A stretch of DNA of 35,150 nt from DATADF01 sp046263155 (GTDB lineage: Bacteria > Actinomycetota > CADDZG01 > WHSQ01). The DNA lies in contig JBHELF010000083.1 of the NCBI GenBank assembly GCA_046263155.1, forward strand, positions 1 through 35,150, in the 5' to 3' direction. A program made the translations under genes and the position numbers. The notes below the pieces were generated by a model, which was not told where the DNA came from, made no database searches, and saw only the letters and a list, made by a program, of their open reading frames with translations. Position 1 is the first letter of the stretch; each line of letters begins with the position of its first letter. Shown here piece by piece: positions 15,248 to 23,956 of the stretch.

Positions 15248-16522
15248 TTAGTGAATCCGAGGCGCGGAGAAGGAACCCGCCCCGGACAAGGAAGGGTGAT
15301 CGGCTCTCGCGAGCCACAGTGACGCGCGCTCTGGCTGGAGCGTCTGCTGCACGGCCATCATTAGCTCGCTCGTTACTGCCTCCAAAGCGACTTCGTCGCG
15401 GACACGGCGAGAGAAGCTCTCGACAATGCGAGCCGCGTCGTAACGACTTCGGTAGAACCGCCGATCGATGAAGCTTTGGATGCGGCCCCGGGCAGGACGG
15501 AACAGGGCGGCGACAACCAGCGTGGACGCTGCGACAACGAGATTGTTGCTTTTCTGCCCCGCGACGGCGCCGACTAGCGCCTCACCACCGACGACTCCGG
15601 CAGCGTAGATAAGTCCGAGGACTACGGTAAGCATGCCGTAGACCAGCGTGCGGCCGATGATGCGGTCCAGGTCGTAGAGCCGGTAGCGGAGGGTTGCGGC
15701 GCTGATGCCCAATGACAGAATCACGAGGGCGGCGGCACCCGCATTGCCAGCGTCGAGCAGCGTGGGGGCACGGATCGCGCGCCCCGCGACGACGATCACA
15801 AAAAGCAGCGCGATCAACGCGCCGGCCAGCGCCACCCAGCGCAGTTGCTGCCGTTCGGTGCCGCTGGCGCGGCGGAACCGGACGACCAACGAGACGGCGG
15901 CGACAGCGATCGCGCCCAAGGTGATGGAGAAACCGACCTGGTAGGCGACCAGCAGGGCACCGTCGTAGCCGTGGAGGTCGAACGGACCGGCGGCCGATTC
16001 GTAGGGCTGGTCGAGTCGTCTGGGCGCCAAGGTACCGGTCAGGAGCAGAGCGATCGGAGCTGCTGCGGTGAGCTTTGCCCACCAGCGCCACGGAGCCCAC
16101 GCCGATGGCAGCGACCCGGTCGGCGTGAGCACCAAGATGAAGGCCAGGCACGTGAACCCGGCGGCGGCCATGGCGGGGAAGTATCGGCCCGCAAGCCAGG
16201 CGGCCGGCAGGGCTCCGGGACGCGCGAGCAGCCCGTAGTCGGCGTACCCGGCGACCACGAAGCTCGCCTGGCCGAGCACGCCGAAGGCCATTAACAGCAG
16301 CCAACCCACCGGGTGGCGGGGCCGGCGGGTGGCTATCACCGCCCCGACAGTCGCCAGGACCAGGTGCGGCAACGCGACCGCCAGGGTCGAGGCGTCCAAC
16401 ACGCCGAGGTCCGGCCGGCCGGCCTCCTCCAGCAGGTGGTCCAGCCAGGCGGCGATGGCCAGGGCGAGCGCGCTCATCCCCCACAGGGCCCACGCCACGG
16501 CGGCGGCGGTGCGAACCTTCAT
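15248..16522 (-). CDS. Membrane sensor-like protein lacking a kinase domain
   Basis: A 424-residue protein with about eight hydrophobic helices in residues 1-335 (for example VAWALWGMSALALAIAAWL, HLVLATVGAVIATR, GWLLLMAFGVLGQASFVVAG). A short cytoplasmic tail follows, with DRRFYRSRYDAARIVESFSR, EVALEAVTSELMMAVQQTL and ERASLWLA. This is the N-terminal part of a common actinobacterial sensor kinase type, in which the tail is the linker before HATPase_c. Here the gene stops there: no H-box or ATP-binding domain follows. Many genomes carry such kinase-less forms, so this may be a natural short version rather than a truncation. The region upstream of its start holds tRNA half copy 2. Confidence 0.72.
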   Translation of the reverse strand: MKVRTAAAVAWALWGMSALALAIAAWLDHLLEEAGRPDLGVLDASTLAVALPHLVLATVGAVIATRRPRHPVGWLLLMAFGVLGQASFVVAGYADYGLLARPGALPAAWLAGRYFPAMAAAGFTCLAFILVLTPTGSLPSAWAPWRWWAKLTAAAPIALLLTGTLAPRRLDQPYESAAGPFDLHGYDGALLVAYQVGFSITLGAIAVAAVSLVVRFRRASGTERQQLRWVALAGALIALLFVIVVAGRAIRAPTLLDAGNAGAAALVILSLGISAATLRYRLYDLDRIIGRTLVYGMLTVVLGLIYAAGVVGGEALVGAVAGQKSNNLVVAASTLVVAALFRPARGRIQSFIDRRFYRSRYDAARIVESFSRRVRDEVALEAVTSELMMAVQQTLQPERASLWLARADHPSLSGAGSFSAPRIH

Positions 16523-16643
16523 CGGGATATCTTGCTCCGTCCGCGTCTGGGAAACGTTACGGACGCCTTCGACTAATCACGCGCCAGAACCACTTCTGAT
16601 CTCGATGAGAAGAAGGACGTGCTTCTGACCAGCAGGTTCGCCA

Positions 16644-16685
16644 GTGGGGCCGGCTTGACTCGAACCAGCGACCAATGATTATGAG
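16644..16685 (-). repeat. tRNA(CAU) 3' half, copy 2
   Basis: Minus-strand CTCATAATC then ATTGGTCGCTGG, TTCGAGTCAAGC and CGGCCCCAC. Compared with copies 4 and 5 it lacks one base after the anticodon stem and has two substitutions, one of which breaks a T-stem pair. The flank after the acceptor, GCGAACCTGCTGGTCA, is closely similar to that beside copy 4 and to a motif near the 5' half at 32763-32780. There is no D-arm upstream, so it is not a tRNA gene. Confidence 0.85.
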
Positions 16686-16789
16686 TCACAGCTCGCGCCG
16701 GCCCGATGCTTCCCCGACGAGCGCCTGAGTGGCGACATAGACACTCAGATCTGGTTTGTAGGCTGGCCCCTGTGATGTAGTTGGGGTCG

Positions 16790-18332
16790 ATGAACCGAAC
16801 GCTGCGGATGGCCGACATCGTTGGGAATCTATCGATCGTCTGCGATCTTGGTTTCGGTTTGCCGGCCCAGAACTCGATGCGGGCGAGCGTTGTTACTGCC
16901 GCGCTCGCGCGCCACGCAAGTCTGGACGACGATGACGTCCGAGCTTCGCTCTACGTAGCTCTTTTGACGCACATCGGCTGCATCTCCATGTCACACGAGA
17001 CGCTGAGCTCTTCGGCAACGAGATTGCCATTACTCGAGCCATCGCCTTGACGAACCTGGGGGATCCACAGGACATCGTGGAAACACTGATCCCGAAGGTT
17101 GCGATGGTTGCCCGAGAGAACAACCGCGAAGCATCGACCGAGTCATTGATCGCGCAGAGCGTTGCGTTCGGCGCCCTCTACGACACCGCCAGCGCGGAGG
17201 TTGGGCGCCAGGCCGCCCATCGGATGGGGTTGCCGGAGACGGTCCAAGGGGGTCTGTACGAAGTAGCAGAGGCGTGGAACGGTGAGGGCGCGCCACGGAA
17301 TCTGAAAGGGGAGGACATCTCGCTAGCCTCCCGCGTCGCTCGCATAGCCGGGGATGCGGCTTTCTTCAGTCACGTGGGAGGAGTGAATCTTGCGATCGAG
17401 GCCGTCCAAGCGCGAGCAGGGACACTTCACGACCCCAGCTTCGCCGGTTCGTGCAGCACGCAGCCGAGATCCTCGCGAGCTTGGAAGAACCCGAGCGTTA
17501 TCTGCTCGACGCAGAGCCCCAACCGTTTATCGAACTCAGCTCCTCTCGGCTGACGGAAGTCACGGCGGCGTTCGGTGACGCGGCGGACCTGAAGATGCCC
17601 TACACGCACGGCCATTCCACAGCAACGGCCGAGCTCGCCGCAGCGGCCGGGGCCGCCGCGGGCCTGTCGGAAAGCGAGATCGCGGATCTCCGTACGAGTG
17701 GGCATCTGCACGACGTCGGACGCGTTGCCATCTCAAACGCTATCTGGGAGAAGCCCCGCCCTCTCACGAGCGCGGAGTGGGAGGAGGTCCGGATGCACAC
17801 GTACCACGGTGAACGCATCGTGGCCCGCTCGACGGACCTCGCCCATCTCGCTCCCGTGGTCGGCATGCACCACGAGCGATCAGATGGCTCGGGTTATCAC
17901 CGCGGCAATCGGGCGTCGTCGATCCCGTTCGCGACCCGCATCGTCGCCGTCGCCGACGCGTGGGTCTCGATGCAGCAGGATCGGCCCTACAGGGATGCAC
18001 TCGATCCCGACGAGGCGGCAGCTCAACTGCAGAAAGAAGTCGAAGACGACCGCCTCGACCCCCGCGCCGTACGGGCGGTCCTGCACGCAGCCGGGCGTGA
18101 AGAACGCCCACGTCGAGCGTTACCCCGTGGTCTAAGCCAACGCGAGCTTGAGGTCCTTCGGCTCGTCGCGAAGGGCTACTCGAACCCCGCGATCGCAGAT
18201 CGTCTATCGATCTCTCGCCGCACAGCCGAGCACCACGTCCAGCACATCTACACGAAGATCGGCGTGTCGACGAGACCGGGCGCCGCCATGTTCGCCCTCG
18301 AGCATGAGCTCCTCGAACCCATGGGTGGGTGA
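16790..18332 (+). pseudogene. HD-GYP/HD phosphohydrolase with LuxR HTH, interrupted by two frameshifts
   Basis: About 510 codons spread over three frames. The N-terminus (ADIVGNLSIVCDLGFGLP) and the next part (EAWNGEGAPRNLKGEDISLA) form a first HD-like domain. A second, HD-GYP-like domain has HLHDVGRVAISN, MHTYHGERIV and HHERSDGSGYHRG, and the last 60 residues are a LuxR HTH (LSQRELEVLRLVAKGYSNPA, SRRTAEHHVQHIY). This is a known actinobacterial architecture. The frame breaks near 17005 (HE to AELFGNE) and near 17450 (DPSFAG to FVQHAAE); each is explained by loss of one base. The last fragment could still yield a protein from a GTG at 17451. Decay or sequence error; decay is favoured because the neighbouring GNAT gene is broken too. 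Confidence 0.78.
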
Positions 18333-18391
18333 CCAGAAGATTAGGTAGCTCTACCGATGCGGCCGCTCTGCCAGGCTGCCAGCCTCGGGGC

Positions 18392-19012
18392 ATGGAATCG
18401 GTGATCGAGTTCTCGCAGATGGCAGGCCTCGCGGTAGTCAGCGTCTCGCTCTGGACCCTTCGCGTCGCCCTGACTTCGAGAGCACGGCGGGTAGCGGGAT
18501 CCCTTACGGCCGGCGTGGAAGCGGTCGTTTTCGTCGTGGCGTTCAGCCGGGTGGCTGCGGATCTATCCGTACTCCACAACCTGCTCGGCTACGCCGTGGG
18601 CGTAACCGCAGGAACCCTCCTGGGGGTGTTCCTCGACGAACGATTGTCCGCGGGTCAGTCGGAGGTCCGAGTCGTCACTGAAGGTGATGACCGCGATCAC
18701 ATCCGCAGCCTCCGCGCCGACGGCTGGCCGGTGACGTGGGTTCACGGCGAGGGCCCAAACGGTCACGTGACGGTCGCGTTCGTCGCCGTTGACGACTTGC
18801 GACTACGCGCGCTTGTGAGATCACTCAAGATCTTGACGCCCAAAGCCTTTTGGACAGTGGAGCGTTTGAAGTCCGCGAGGGCTGGGACGCACAACCCAGG
18901 CTGGGTGCAGGTCGGGGGGACGGGCTTGAGGGTCTTGCGTCCCTCCTCAACGCGGGTCCGTCCTGGTTATCACGTCAAGCCGCCGGCTGCATTGGATATG
19001 GATCTGCTATGA
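18392..19012 (+). CDS. UPF0316/DUF5698-type membrane protein
   Basis: A 206-residue protein. Residues 1-80 hold three hydrophobic segments with SLWTLRVALTSRARRVAGSL and LGYAVGVTAGTLLGVFLDE, the defining block of the UPF0316/DUF5698 family (related to the YebE/DUF2179 group). The soluble part (VRVVTEGDDRDHI, GWPVTWVHGEGPNG, HVTVAFVAVDDLRLRALVR) is a small alpha-beta domain of DUF2179 type. The family often ends near FWTVERLKSA; here about 45 extra residues follow, possibly because the original stop was lost. The stop overlaps the GNAT start (ATGA). Unlike both neighbours it has no frameshift. Function unknown. Confidence 0.78.
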   Translation: MESVIEFSQMAGLAVVSVSLWTLRVALTSRARRVAGSLTAGVEAVVFVVAFSRVAADLSVLHNLLGYAVGVTAGTLLGVFLDERLSAGQSEVRVVTEGDDRDHIRSLRADGWPVTWVHGEGPNGHVTVAFVAVDDLRLRALVRSLKILTPKAFWTVERLKSARAGTHNPGWVQVGGTGLRVLRPSSTRVRPGYHVKPPAALDMDLL

Positions 19013-19574
19013 CGTTGATCGCGACGGAGCGACTCGTGTTGGAGAGGTGGAGCGAAGGTGACCGAGAGAGATTCATAGCTCTCTACGAAGATCCTCATGT
19101 CTACTCCAGTCTCGGAACCGGCGAGCGGATCGCTAGATCGCTTATCGAAGAGGAGTTCGACTGGATGCTGGATCACTGGGAGCGTCATGGGTTCGGATGG
19201 CGCAGCCTCATCGACCGCGCTTCTGGATCTTGGATCGGAGTGGCCGGGCTGAGCGTACTGGGAGAGAACCCGTGGCGTTGCCGCCAGGAGACATAGAGAT
19301 CGGTTGGTGGCTAGAGCCGCAGGCTTGGGGAAAGGGTTATGCGACAGAGGCGGCCGCCATAACGATGGACGAGGGATTCAGCGATCAGCTCGCAGAACTC
19401 GTCTGGGCGCGGCACACCGCTCGCAATGTTGCATCCGGTCGAATCATGGAGAAGATCGGGATGACGTTCGTTCGCCACGAGACGTCGACACAGGGTGGCG
19501 TGCCGTTCCGGATCTACGAGCTTCGCCGTGATCGCTGGCTGCTGGCGAATGAACTTCTGACCGGAGCGCGTTGA
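19009..19574 (+). pseudogene. GNAT-family acetyltransferase with a frameshift
   Basis: The gene encodes a RimJ/RimL-like acetyltransferase in two frames. The first part is MTLIATERLVLERWSEGDRE then FIALYEDPHVYSSLG and WIGVAGLSVLGENPW. After a one-base loss near 19270 it continues EPVALPPGDIEIGWWLEPQA, then WGKGYATEAAAITMDE (the acetyl-CoA-binding signature) and ARNVASGRIMEKIGM, the typical end. In the first frame translation stops at 19296, about halfway. The second part could start only at an internal codon and would lack the N-terminal strands, so the enzyme is probably inactive. It overlaps the UPF0316 gene by 4 nt and ends 40 nt before tRNA half copy 3. Confidence 0.78.
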
Positions 19575-19612
19575 ACCGTCAATCGGGGCTCGTCAGGATG
19601 AGCCCAGCAAGA

Positions 19613-19655
19613 GGGGGCCGGCTGGACTCGAACCAGCGACCAAACGGATCATGAG
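19613..19655 (-). repeat. tRNA(CAU) 3' half, copy 3
   Basis: Minus-strand CTCATGATCCG, TTTGGTCGCTGG, TTCGAGTCCAGC and CGGCCCCC. Relative to copies 4 and 5 it has A to G beside the anticodon, one extra T in the variable loop and a changed discriminator base. The upstream flank CACGACCCTTTGACAC (plus strand) resembles the CAACCCTCTGACCTGC flank of copy 5. It cannot fold as a complete tRNA. Confidence 0.83.
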
Positions 19656-19685
19656 TTCCATCGCCTAGCAGCGGCCCACGACCCT

Positions 19686-19714
19686 TTGACACGGGCACTT
19701 CTTGAGCATATGCT
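19686..19714 (+). promoter_or_regulatory. Housekeeping sigma promoter for the membrane protein-DCC-TetR operon
   Basis: TTGACA (19686-19691), a 17-bp spacer and TATGCT (19709-19714): a near-consensus primary-sigma promoter. It starts about 30 nt beyond tRNA half copy 3 and 40 nt before the GTG at 19754, which has its own AGGAGG. An inverted or repeated operator for the operon's TetR protein is not evident. Confidence 0.75.
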
Positions 19715-19753
19715 TACAGCAATTGCTTTAACCGCTTACTCAGGAGGTGAGCT

Positions 19754-20167
19754 GTGGAGAACAACCAGTACGTGATGATCGTTTACGTCGCCTATGCCGC
19801 CGTGGCCATCGGCCTCACGGCCTTCCTAGCGCGGACGTTGTTCAGGAACGGTGGGGTTTTTCTTCGAGACGTCTTCGGCGATAAGGCGGGGATCGCGGAC
19901 GCGGTTAACCGCCTCTTGGTAGTGGGCTTTTACATGTTCAACCTCGGCTATGCCTTCTACGCCCTTCGTGCCAGTCGGGGCCTCGACAGCTTCGACGCCA
20001 TGCAGTTCTTCGTTAACCGGATCGGTGGTCTGCTGCTCGTACTGGCCGTCATGCATCTGACCAATGTGCTCATCTTCTGGCGGATCCGGCTTCACAGGGA
20101 GCAACGAGACCTTCCGCCGCCTGTCGCCCCTCAGGTATTGATTCCACCGACGACTTCTGAAGCCTGA
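19754..20167 (+). CDS. Three-helix membrane protein, function unknown
   Basis: A 137-residue protein with three clear transmembrane helices: YVAYAAVAIGLTAFLARTLF (residues 10-29), VNRLLVVGFYMFNLGYAFYA (51-70) and IGGLLLVLAVMHLTNVLIFW (90-109). A Pro-rich cytoplasmic tail follows. The loop FRNGGVFLRDVFGDKAGIAD looks conserved in style. I do not recognise a named family. AGGAGGTGAGCT directly precedes the GTG start. It is first in an operon with the DCC thiol oxidoreductase (5-nt gap) and TetR genes, so it may be the membrane partner of the DCC protein. Confidence 0.7.
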   Translation: MENNQYVMIVYVAYAAVAIGLTAFLARTLFRNGGVFLRDVFGDKAGIADAVNRLLVVGFYMFNLGYAFYALRASRGLDSFDAMQFFVNRIGGLLLVLAVMHLTNVLIFWRIRLHREQRDLPPPVAPQVLIPPTTSEA

Positions 20168-20172
20168 TAGCC

Positions 20173-20592
20173 ATGGAAAAGACACAGCGCTTGACAGTTC
20201 TGTATGACGAGTCTTGCGCGCTATGTCGCCGATGCCGGGATTGGCTGCTCACACAACCGTGTCTTCTCGCGGTAGAGCTAATCCCGGCCGGATCTCCATT
20301 CGCACACTCACAGTTTGCGTCGGTGGAGCCCTGGCTGGGACGCGAGCTGGTCGTAGTAAATGAGAAAGGTCAGGCGTGGATCGGGCCTGCGGCGTTCGTT
20401 ACGTGCTTGTGGGCAACCGCACGTTATCGAGCGATCTCATACAGCCTCGCGCGTCCAGCGTTCGCTCCGCTCGCAGAACATTTCTTCTTGTTTGTCTCGA
20501 AACGTCGCGACCGTTTCGGCAGGTGGATCGACCGAAACGAATCCGACTGCTCGTGGTGTGACGAAGTTATGGTCGCACGTGACCCATCATGA
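20173..20592 (+). CDS. DCC-family (DUF393) thiol-disulfide oxidoreductase-like protein
   Basis: A 139-residue protein whose N-terminus, LTVLYDESCALCRRCRDWL, carries the DCC-family motif YDxxCxxC (Cys15 and Cys18, with Cys21 in addition). The fold is thioredoxin-like with the cysteines at the start of helix 1. A later ELVVVNEKGQAWIGPAAFVT block is also typical. Family members are predicted thiol-disulfide oxidoreductases; partners are unknown. A C-terminal SDCSWCDEV adds a second CxxC not expected from the core domain. It lies between a small membrane protein and a TetR regulator with tight spacing, and the 4-nt overlap with the latter suggests coupling. Confidence 0.83.
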   Translation: MEKTQRLTVLYDESCALCRRCRDWLLTQPCLLAVELIPAGSPFAHSQFASVEPWLGRELVVVNEKGQAWIGPAAFVTCLWATARYRAISYSLARPAFAPLAEHFFLFVSKRRDRFGRWIDRNESDCSWCDEVMVARDPS

Positions 20593-21218
20593 AGAACGTC
20601 ACAGGCTCATCCGAGCGGCAGGGAGCCCAGACTCGCCAGCGCATCATGGATGCGGCCGTTGAGACCTTGCGTGAGGAGGGGATCGCCGGAACCACAGCGC
20701 GGGCCATTGCTCAGCGGGGGAATTTCAATCAGGCGTCGATCTTTTATCACTTCAGATCGGTCCCTCAGCTATTGATGGATGCCTTCTCGCGGACATCCGA
20801 CGAACAGATCGCCCGATACGAAGCGGCCGCGTCGGATGTCTCCTCGCTGCACGATCTTGTCGCGATCGCCAGACGCTTGCATGATGAAGATCTCGAGTCG
20901 GGTGCCATAACGGCCGTCACCCAGCTCATGGCTGCCGCAAATGATCCCGAGCTCGGCGGGCAGATCCTGGACCGCATCGAACGTTGGATCGCGATCGTCG
21001 AGCGTGCTCTCGATCGCGCGACTCCCCCAGGCGACCTCTTGAAGTCAGTAGCTCCCGCACGCTCAGTCGCTTACGCCATCTCGGCGATGTTCCTTGGCAT
21101 CGAACTCTTGACGCGCCTGGATCCTGAAAGATCGGAGGCGGAAGCCCTCTTCGAAATGATGGCTAACGTCGCCGGGCTGGTGGAGCAGCTCCTGCCTATG
21201 TTGGCCCAACCCGAATAG
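20589..21218 (+). CDS. TetR-family transcriptional regulator
   Basis: A 209-residue regulator. The DNA-binding domain is TRQRIMDAAVETLREEGIAG followed by TTARAIAQRGNFNQASIFYH and FRSVPQLLMDAF, the standard TetR_N helix-turn-helix. The C-terminal ligand-binding domain is all-helical, with hydrophobic helices such as SVAYAISAMFLGIELLTRLD; its ligand is unknown. The ATG overlaps the stop of the DCC gene (ATGA), so it is co-expressed and probably represses its own operon from the promoter at 19686 (inference). It ends 80 nt before tRNA half copy 4. Confidence 0.9.
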   Translation: MKNVTGSSERQGAQTRQRIMDAAVETLREEGIAGTTARAIAQRGNFNQASIFYHFRSVPQLLMDAFSRTSDEQIARYEAAASDVSSLHDLVAIARRLHDEDLESGAITAVTQLMAAANDPELGGQILDRIERWIAIVERALDRATPPGDLLKSVAPARSVAYAISAMFLGIELLTRLDPERSEAEALFEMMANVAGLVEQLLPMLAQPE

Positions 21219-21297
21219 GAGCGCGCAGAACTCGCAACCGCTGGCACCAAAAAACACGGCATCTGGTCGACAACGATGGTGACCGAGAGCTTCGCAA

Positions 21298-21340
21298 GTG
21301 GGGCCGGCTGGACTCGAACCAGCGACCAACGGATTATGAG
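21298..21340 (-). repeat. tRNA(CAU) 3' half, copy 4
   Basis: Identical to copy 5 over 43 nt: minus-strand CTCATAATCCG, TTGGTCGCTGG, TTCGAGTCCAGC, CGGCCCCAC. Homology ends at the anticodon stem; the preceding bases do not pair with it, so no complete tRNA forms. Downstream flank TTGCGAAGCTCTCGGTCA matches the flank of copy 2. Confidence 0.88.
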
Positions 21341-21541
21341 TGTCCAGACGAAAGAACAGCACGCATCAGGTTCCGAAGCTGTCTCTGGCCCTGTGCGACG
21401 GCGCTGACACTAGAAGGGAGCGTTATCTCCCCGAGGGGTCCGGAAGATTCCCCCTGATTGACGGTGCACCATCGGGAAGTCAACCTAGGTATGCCCCCCG
21501 AGGGGGCGAACCACGGCGAGAGGCGATCGAGGAGCGTTCAC

Positions 21542-22579
21542 ATGCGCGGGTGGCCTACAGCAGGGCAGGCGGCGGGCCGGGCCGCCCGATACGGGCGCGG
21601 GACCCTGGGCGTGACCGTAACTCTGCTGGCGCTGCTCCTGCCTGCTTCGGGGAGCGGCGCGTCCGCCTCTAACGAGAGCGCGGCGCGGGGTCGCGTGCGC
21701 AACGGCCGGATCGCTTTCGCTGTCGACGCCGCACGCGTGGGGCTAGGCCTCAATATAGGTGGAACGTTGGATCTGGACCTATTCACGGTCGGGCCCTCCG
21801 GCGAAGGGATAACCCAGCTCACCGAGGGCCCCACGGACGACGACTGGCCGCAATGGTCGCCCGACGTTCGCCGTGTCCTCTTCACCCGCCGCAGCGCGCG
21901 GCTGCCCGGCACCGACGGCGGGGGCGGTCCCCAGGACATCTACGTCATCGATGCCTCTGGTGGCGAGCCCACCAACCTCACGAACACCCCTCTCGACAGC
22001 GAGACCGATGGAGCATGGTCGCCGGACGGGACGCGGATCGTGTTCGCCAGCGACCGGAACCAGATGCTCCCGCGCCCACTGCAGGGCACAGAGCTCTTCC
22101 TAATGGATGCCGACGGCGGAAACGTGGTGCAGCTCACTCAGGGGGCAGACCACTACGGGCCGGCGTGGTCACCCGATGGGCAAGAGATCGCGTACGTCGA
22201 CAACAGTTCTTTTATCCGGCTCGTCCGCCCTGACGGCGTGGACCTCGACCCGATCCCGGTGGGGTCGTCCGTGCCCAGGGAGCCGTCGTGGTCGCCGGAT
22301 GGTCGGCGGCTCGCGTTCCACGACGAGGACGTCGGCGACATCTGGGTCGTCAACCGCGATGGCTCGGGGCTGCTGAACCTGACCCTCGCCCATGACGGCG
22401 GAACCGAGCTCTCTCCGGCATGGTCGCCTGACGGGAAGTGGATCGCGTTTCTCAACACGCTCCCCGCGCCCCGCGGGACGACCCTTTCCAAGGTGCGTCC
22501 CGACGGATCTCACATACGCGAGATCGTCGACCTTCAGCTTCCCGCCGAGGAGAGGATCGACTGGGGCCCGCGCCGGTGA
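21542..22579 (+). CDS. Exported TolB-like beta-propeller protein
   Basis: A 345-residue protein with a twin-arginine-free signal peptide (MRGWPTAGQAAGRAARYGRG then TLGVTVTLLALLLPASGSGA). A propeller follows, built of repeated PD40/WD40-like blades with WSPDG signatures: PQWSPDVRR, GAWSPDGTRIVF, PAWSPDGQEIAY, PSWSPDGRRLAF and PAWSPDGKWIAF, separated by IYVID, LFLMD and IWVVN strands. This is the TolB-propeller fold without the N-terminal TolB domain, so a scaffold or binding role is more likely than a Tol-Pal function. The ATG at 21542 is preferred because GAGGAG lies 9 nt upstream; an upstream in-frame ATG would hide the signal peptide. The 190 nt after its stop show nothing recognisable. Confidence 0.82.
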   Translation: MRGWPTAGQAAGRAARYGRGTLGVTVTLLALLLPASGSGASASNESAARGRVRNGRIAFAVDAARVGLGLNIGGTLDLDLFTVGPSGEGITQLTEGPTDDDWPQWSPDVRRVLFTRRSARLPGTDGGGGPQDIYVIDASGGEPTNLTNTPLDSETDGAWSPDGTRIVFASDRNQMLPRPLQGTELFLMDADGGNVVQLTQGADHYGPAWSPDGQEIAYVDNSSFIRLVRPDGVDLDPIPVGSSVPREPSWSPDGRRLAFHDEDVGDIWVVNRDGSGLLNLTLAHDGGTELSPAWSPDGKWIAFLNTLPAPRGTTLSKVRPDGSHIREIVDLQLPAEERIDWGPRR

Positions 22580-22771
22580 CCGGTTGAGCCCGTTTAAGAG
22601 CCTCCCGATATTTGGACGGTAGATCGCAACGGGATAGATGTGCGTCGATCTTCTTGTGCCCGGCTGGGGTATCTGCGGATACCTATCGAGTCCTCAGTGG
22701 AGACGACACGGCCGTCTAGAAACAAATCAAACTCTAGCCTGCCCAAGAGTTGATGAATTTTCCTTGGGAAG

Positions 22772-23341
22772 CTAGGTGATGAGGTGACGCAGCCATGCCG
22801 GATTCTGAGCGATCTTCTCCTTAGCCTTTCGGTGCCACCAGTTGAACTCGAAGTCCCAAAATCCCGCTAGGCATGTACAGAAGCAACCTTCGATAAGGCG
22901 GGTATACGAATCCGCCCATTGAGATCCGTGGCCCTGAAAGACATCTGCCGTGTCGACCGACAGGTGGGCTAGCTCGTGCAGAGCGACTAGGCGATTTAGT
23001 CCTTCTTCAACGACGTCGACATAAGCGACCTCCCTCGAGGTGCCGGAGAGAACCCCAGTGCGGGGAACGCCCATCTGATCGGCGGCTGGGATCGCCCAGC
23101 GGGCTGCAGCAGCGCATTCGGAGAACTCCCGGGATCTCACCCAACTTGGAAGGTCCTCGATAGGAGAAACATAGAGAGGAGCGACGTGGCCTAGCCCCGA
23201 CCAGACGCCAGCTGCGAAATCACGGAAATCGCTGATCTCCATCCCGTCTGCATGACGTGTTCCGCAGATGCGCTTATCAGTATGTACAGCGATGAACGCC
23301 TCTCGAACGTGTTGTAGGGCGATCCCATCAAGATTGGGCAT
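22772..23341 (-). CDS. Putative HEXXH metallohydrolase (TIGR04338-like)
   Basis: A 189-residue soluble protein with a zincin motif HELAH at residues 122-126 and a third possible ligand in GHGSQWADSYTRLIEG (His138), followed by two cysteines (CFCTCL). The 'vaLHElaH' plus 'GHG..f...y..l' arrangement resembles the TIGR04338 family of putative actinobacterial metallohydrolases. The substrate is unknown. No signal peptide is present. It is the second gene of a two-gene unit, 12 nt after a small helical protein. The pair faces away from the secreted Cys-repeat gene. A Trp-rich C-terminus (FWDFEFNWWHRKAKEK) is distinctive. Confidence 0.65.
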   Translation of the reverse strand: MPNLDGIALQHVREAFIAVHTDKRICGTRHADGMEISDFRDFAAGVWSGLGHVAPLYVSPIEDLPSWVRSREFSECAAAARWAIPAADQMGVPRTGVLSGTSREVAYVDVVEEGLNRLVALHELAHLSVDTADVFQGHGSQWADSYTRLIEGCFCTCLAGFWDFEFNWWHRKAKEKIAQNPAWLRHLIT

Positions 23342-23353
23342 GATCCGGCCGAG

Positions 23354-23692
23354 CTAGAAATCCATCGTCATAAGGCTGGGCCATCTCGGATCACGGGGAA
23401 TGGCCACCGGCATGGGCACCGGATCGCCCAGCGCCGTCTTAAGAGCGGTAACCACCATGAGAGCGTCGACCGCCCGAACCGGCTCGCCATCCGAACTCGT
23501 TTCGACAGAAATCACTCCGGAGATAGCTTGAGTCACTTCATTGTTCGGCAGATGTCGTCTGACTGCCTCGATGATGGAGTCCAAGACCGGGATAGCGATG
23601 CCTCGAACCTCTTGTTCCGGGTCGTTTTGATGAATCCGCTCCAGAAGGCTCTGCAATTCACGGAGCTGAGCGCGGGCTTGCGACAATTCCAC
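23354..23692 (-). CDS. Small helical protein paired with the HEXXH protein, function unknown
   Basis: A 112-residue acidic protein starting with a GTG; AAGGAG lies 9 nt before it. The first 50 residues predict as a helical hairpin or coiled coil (MELSQARAQLRELQSLLERI, VLDSIIEAVRRHLPNNE). The rest alternates short strands and helices and ends with DPRWPSLMTMDF. I recognise no family. Tight spacing to the metallohydrolase gene suggests the two form a complex, for example as an inhibitor or adaptor, but this is inference from position only. Confidence 0.55.
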   Translation of the reverse strand: MELSQARAQLRELQSLLERIHQNDPEQEVRGIAIPVLDSIIEAVRRHLPNNEVTQAISGVISVETSSDGEPVRAVDALMVVTALKTALGDPVPMPVAIPRDPRWPSLMTMDF

Positions 23693-23956
23693 TCATAGTC
23701 TCCTTGGGTCATCGAGCAGCGTCTTCGCGATACACCCAACCGCAGTCGAAGAGCTGGATTTCAGTCACTGAGTGAATCAAACCTGCGGGTAGTCCTCCGA
23801 GTTCAAGCCGTGTCTAGGGACATCGCTGGTCCGGCTGATAGCTGATAGACGGGTCGAGCCGATCTAAGTACGCGAAAAAATTCTCTGGGCTCCCTTAAGC
23901 AGAATCCCAGACCTGTCGACAAGTCGAGAAGCTACTCATTTCAACGGGGGATTCTC

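Noticed and set aside
16644..16710. D-armless mini-tRNAs, because GGGCCG occurs about 20 nt before the anticodon loop in copies 2 and 3
   Set aside because: The spacing is too short, anticodon and T-stems contain mismatches, and copies 4 and 5 do not show it. Probably chance in GC-rich DNA.
22580..22771. Possible small gene or RNA between the TolB-like and HEXXH genes
   Set aside because: No ribosome binding site with an open frame and no convincing stem-loop seen.
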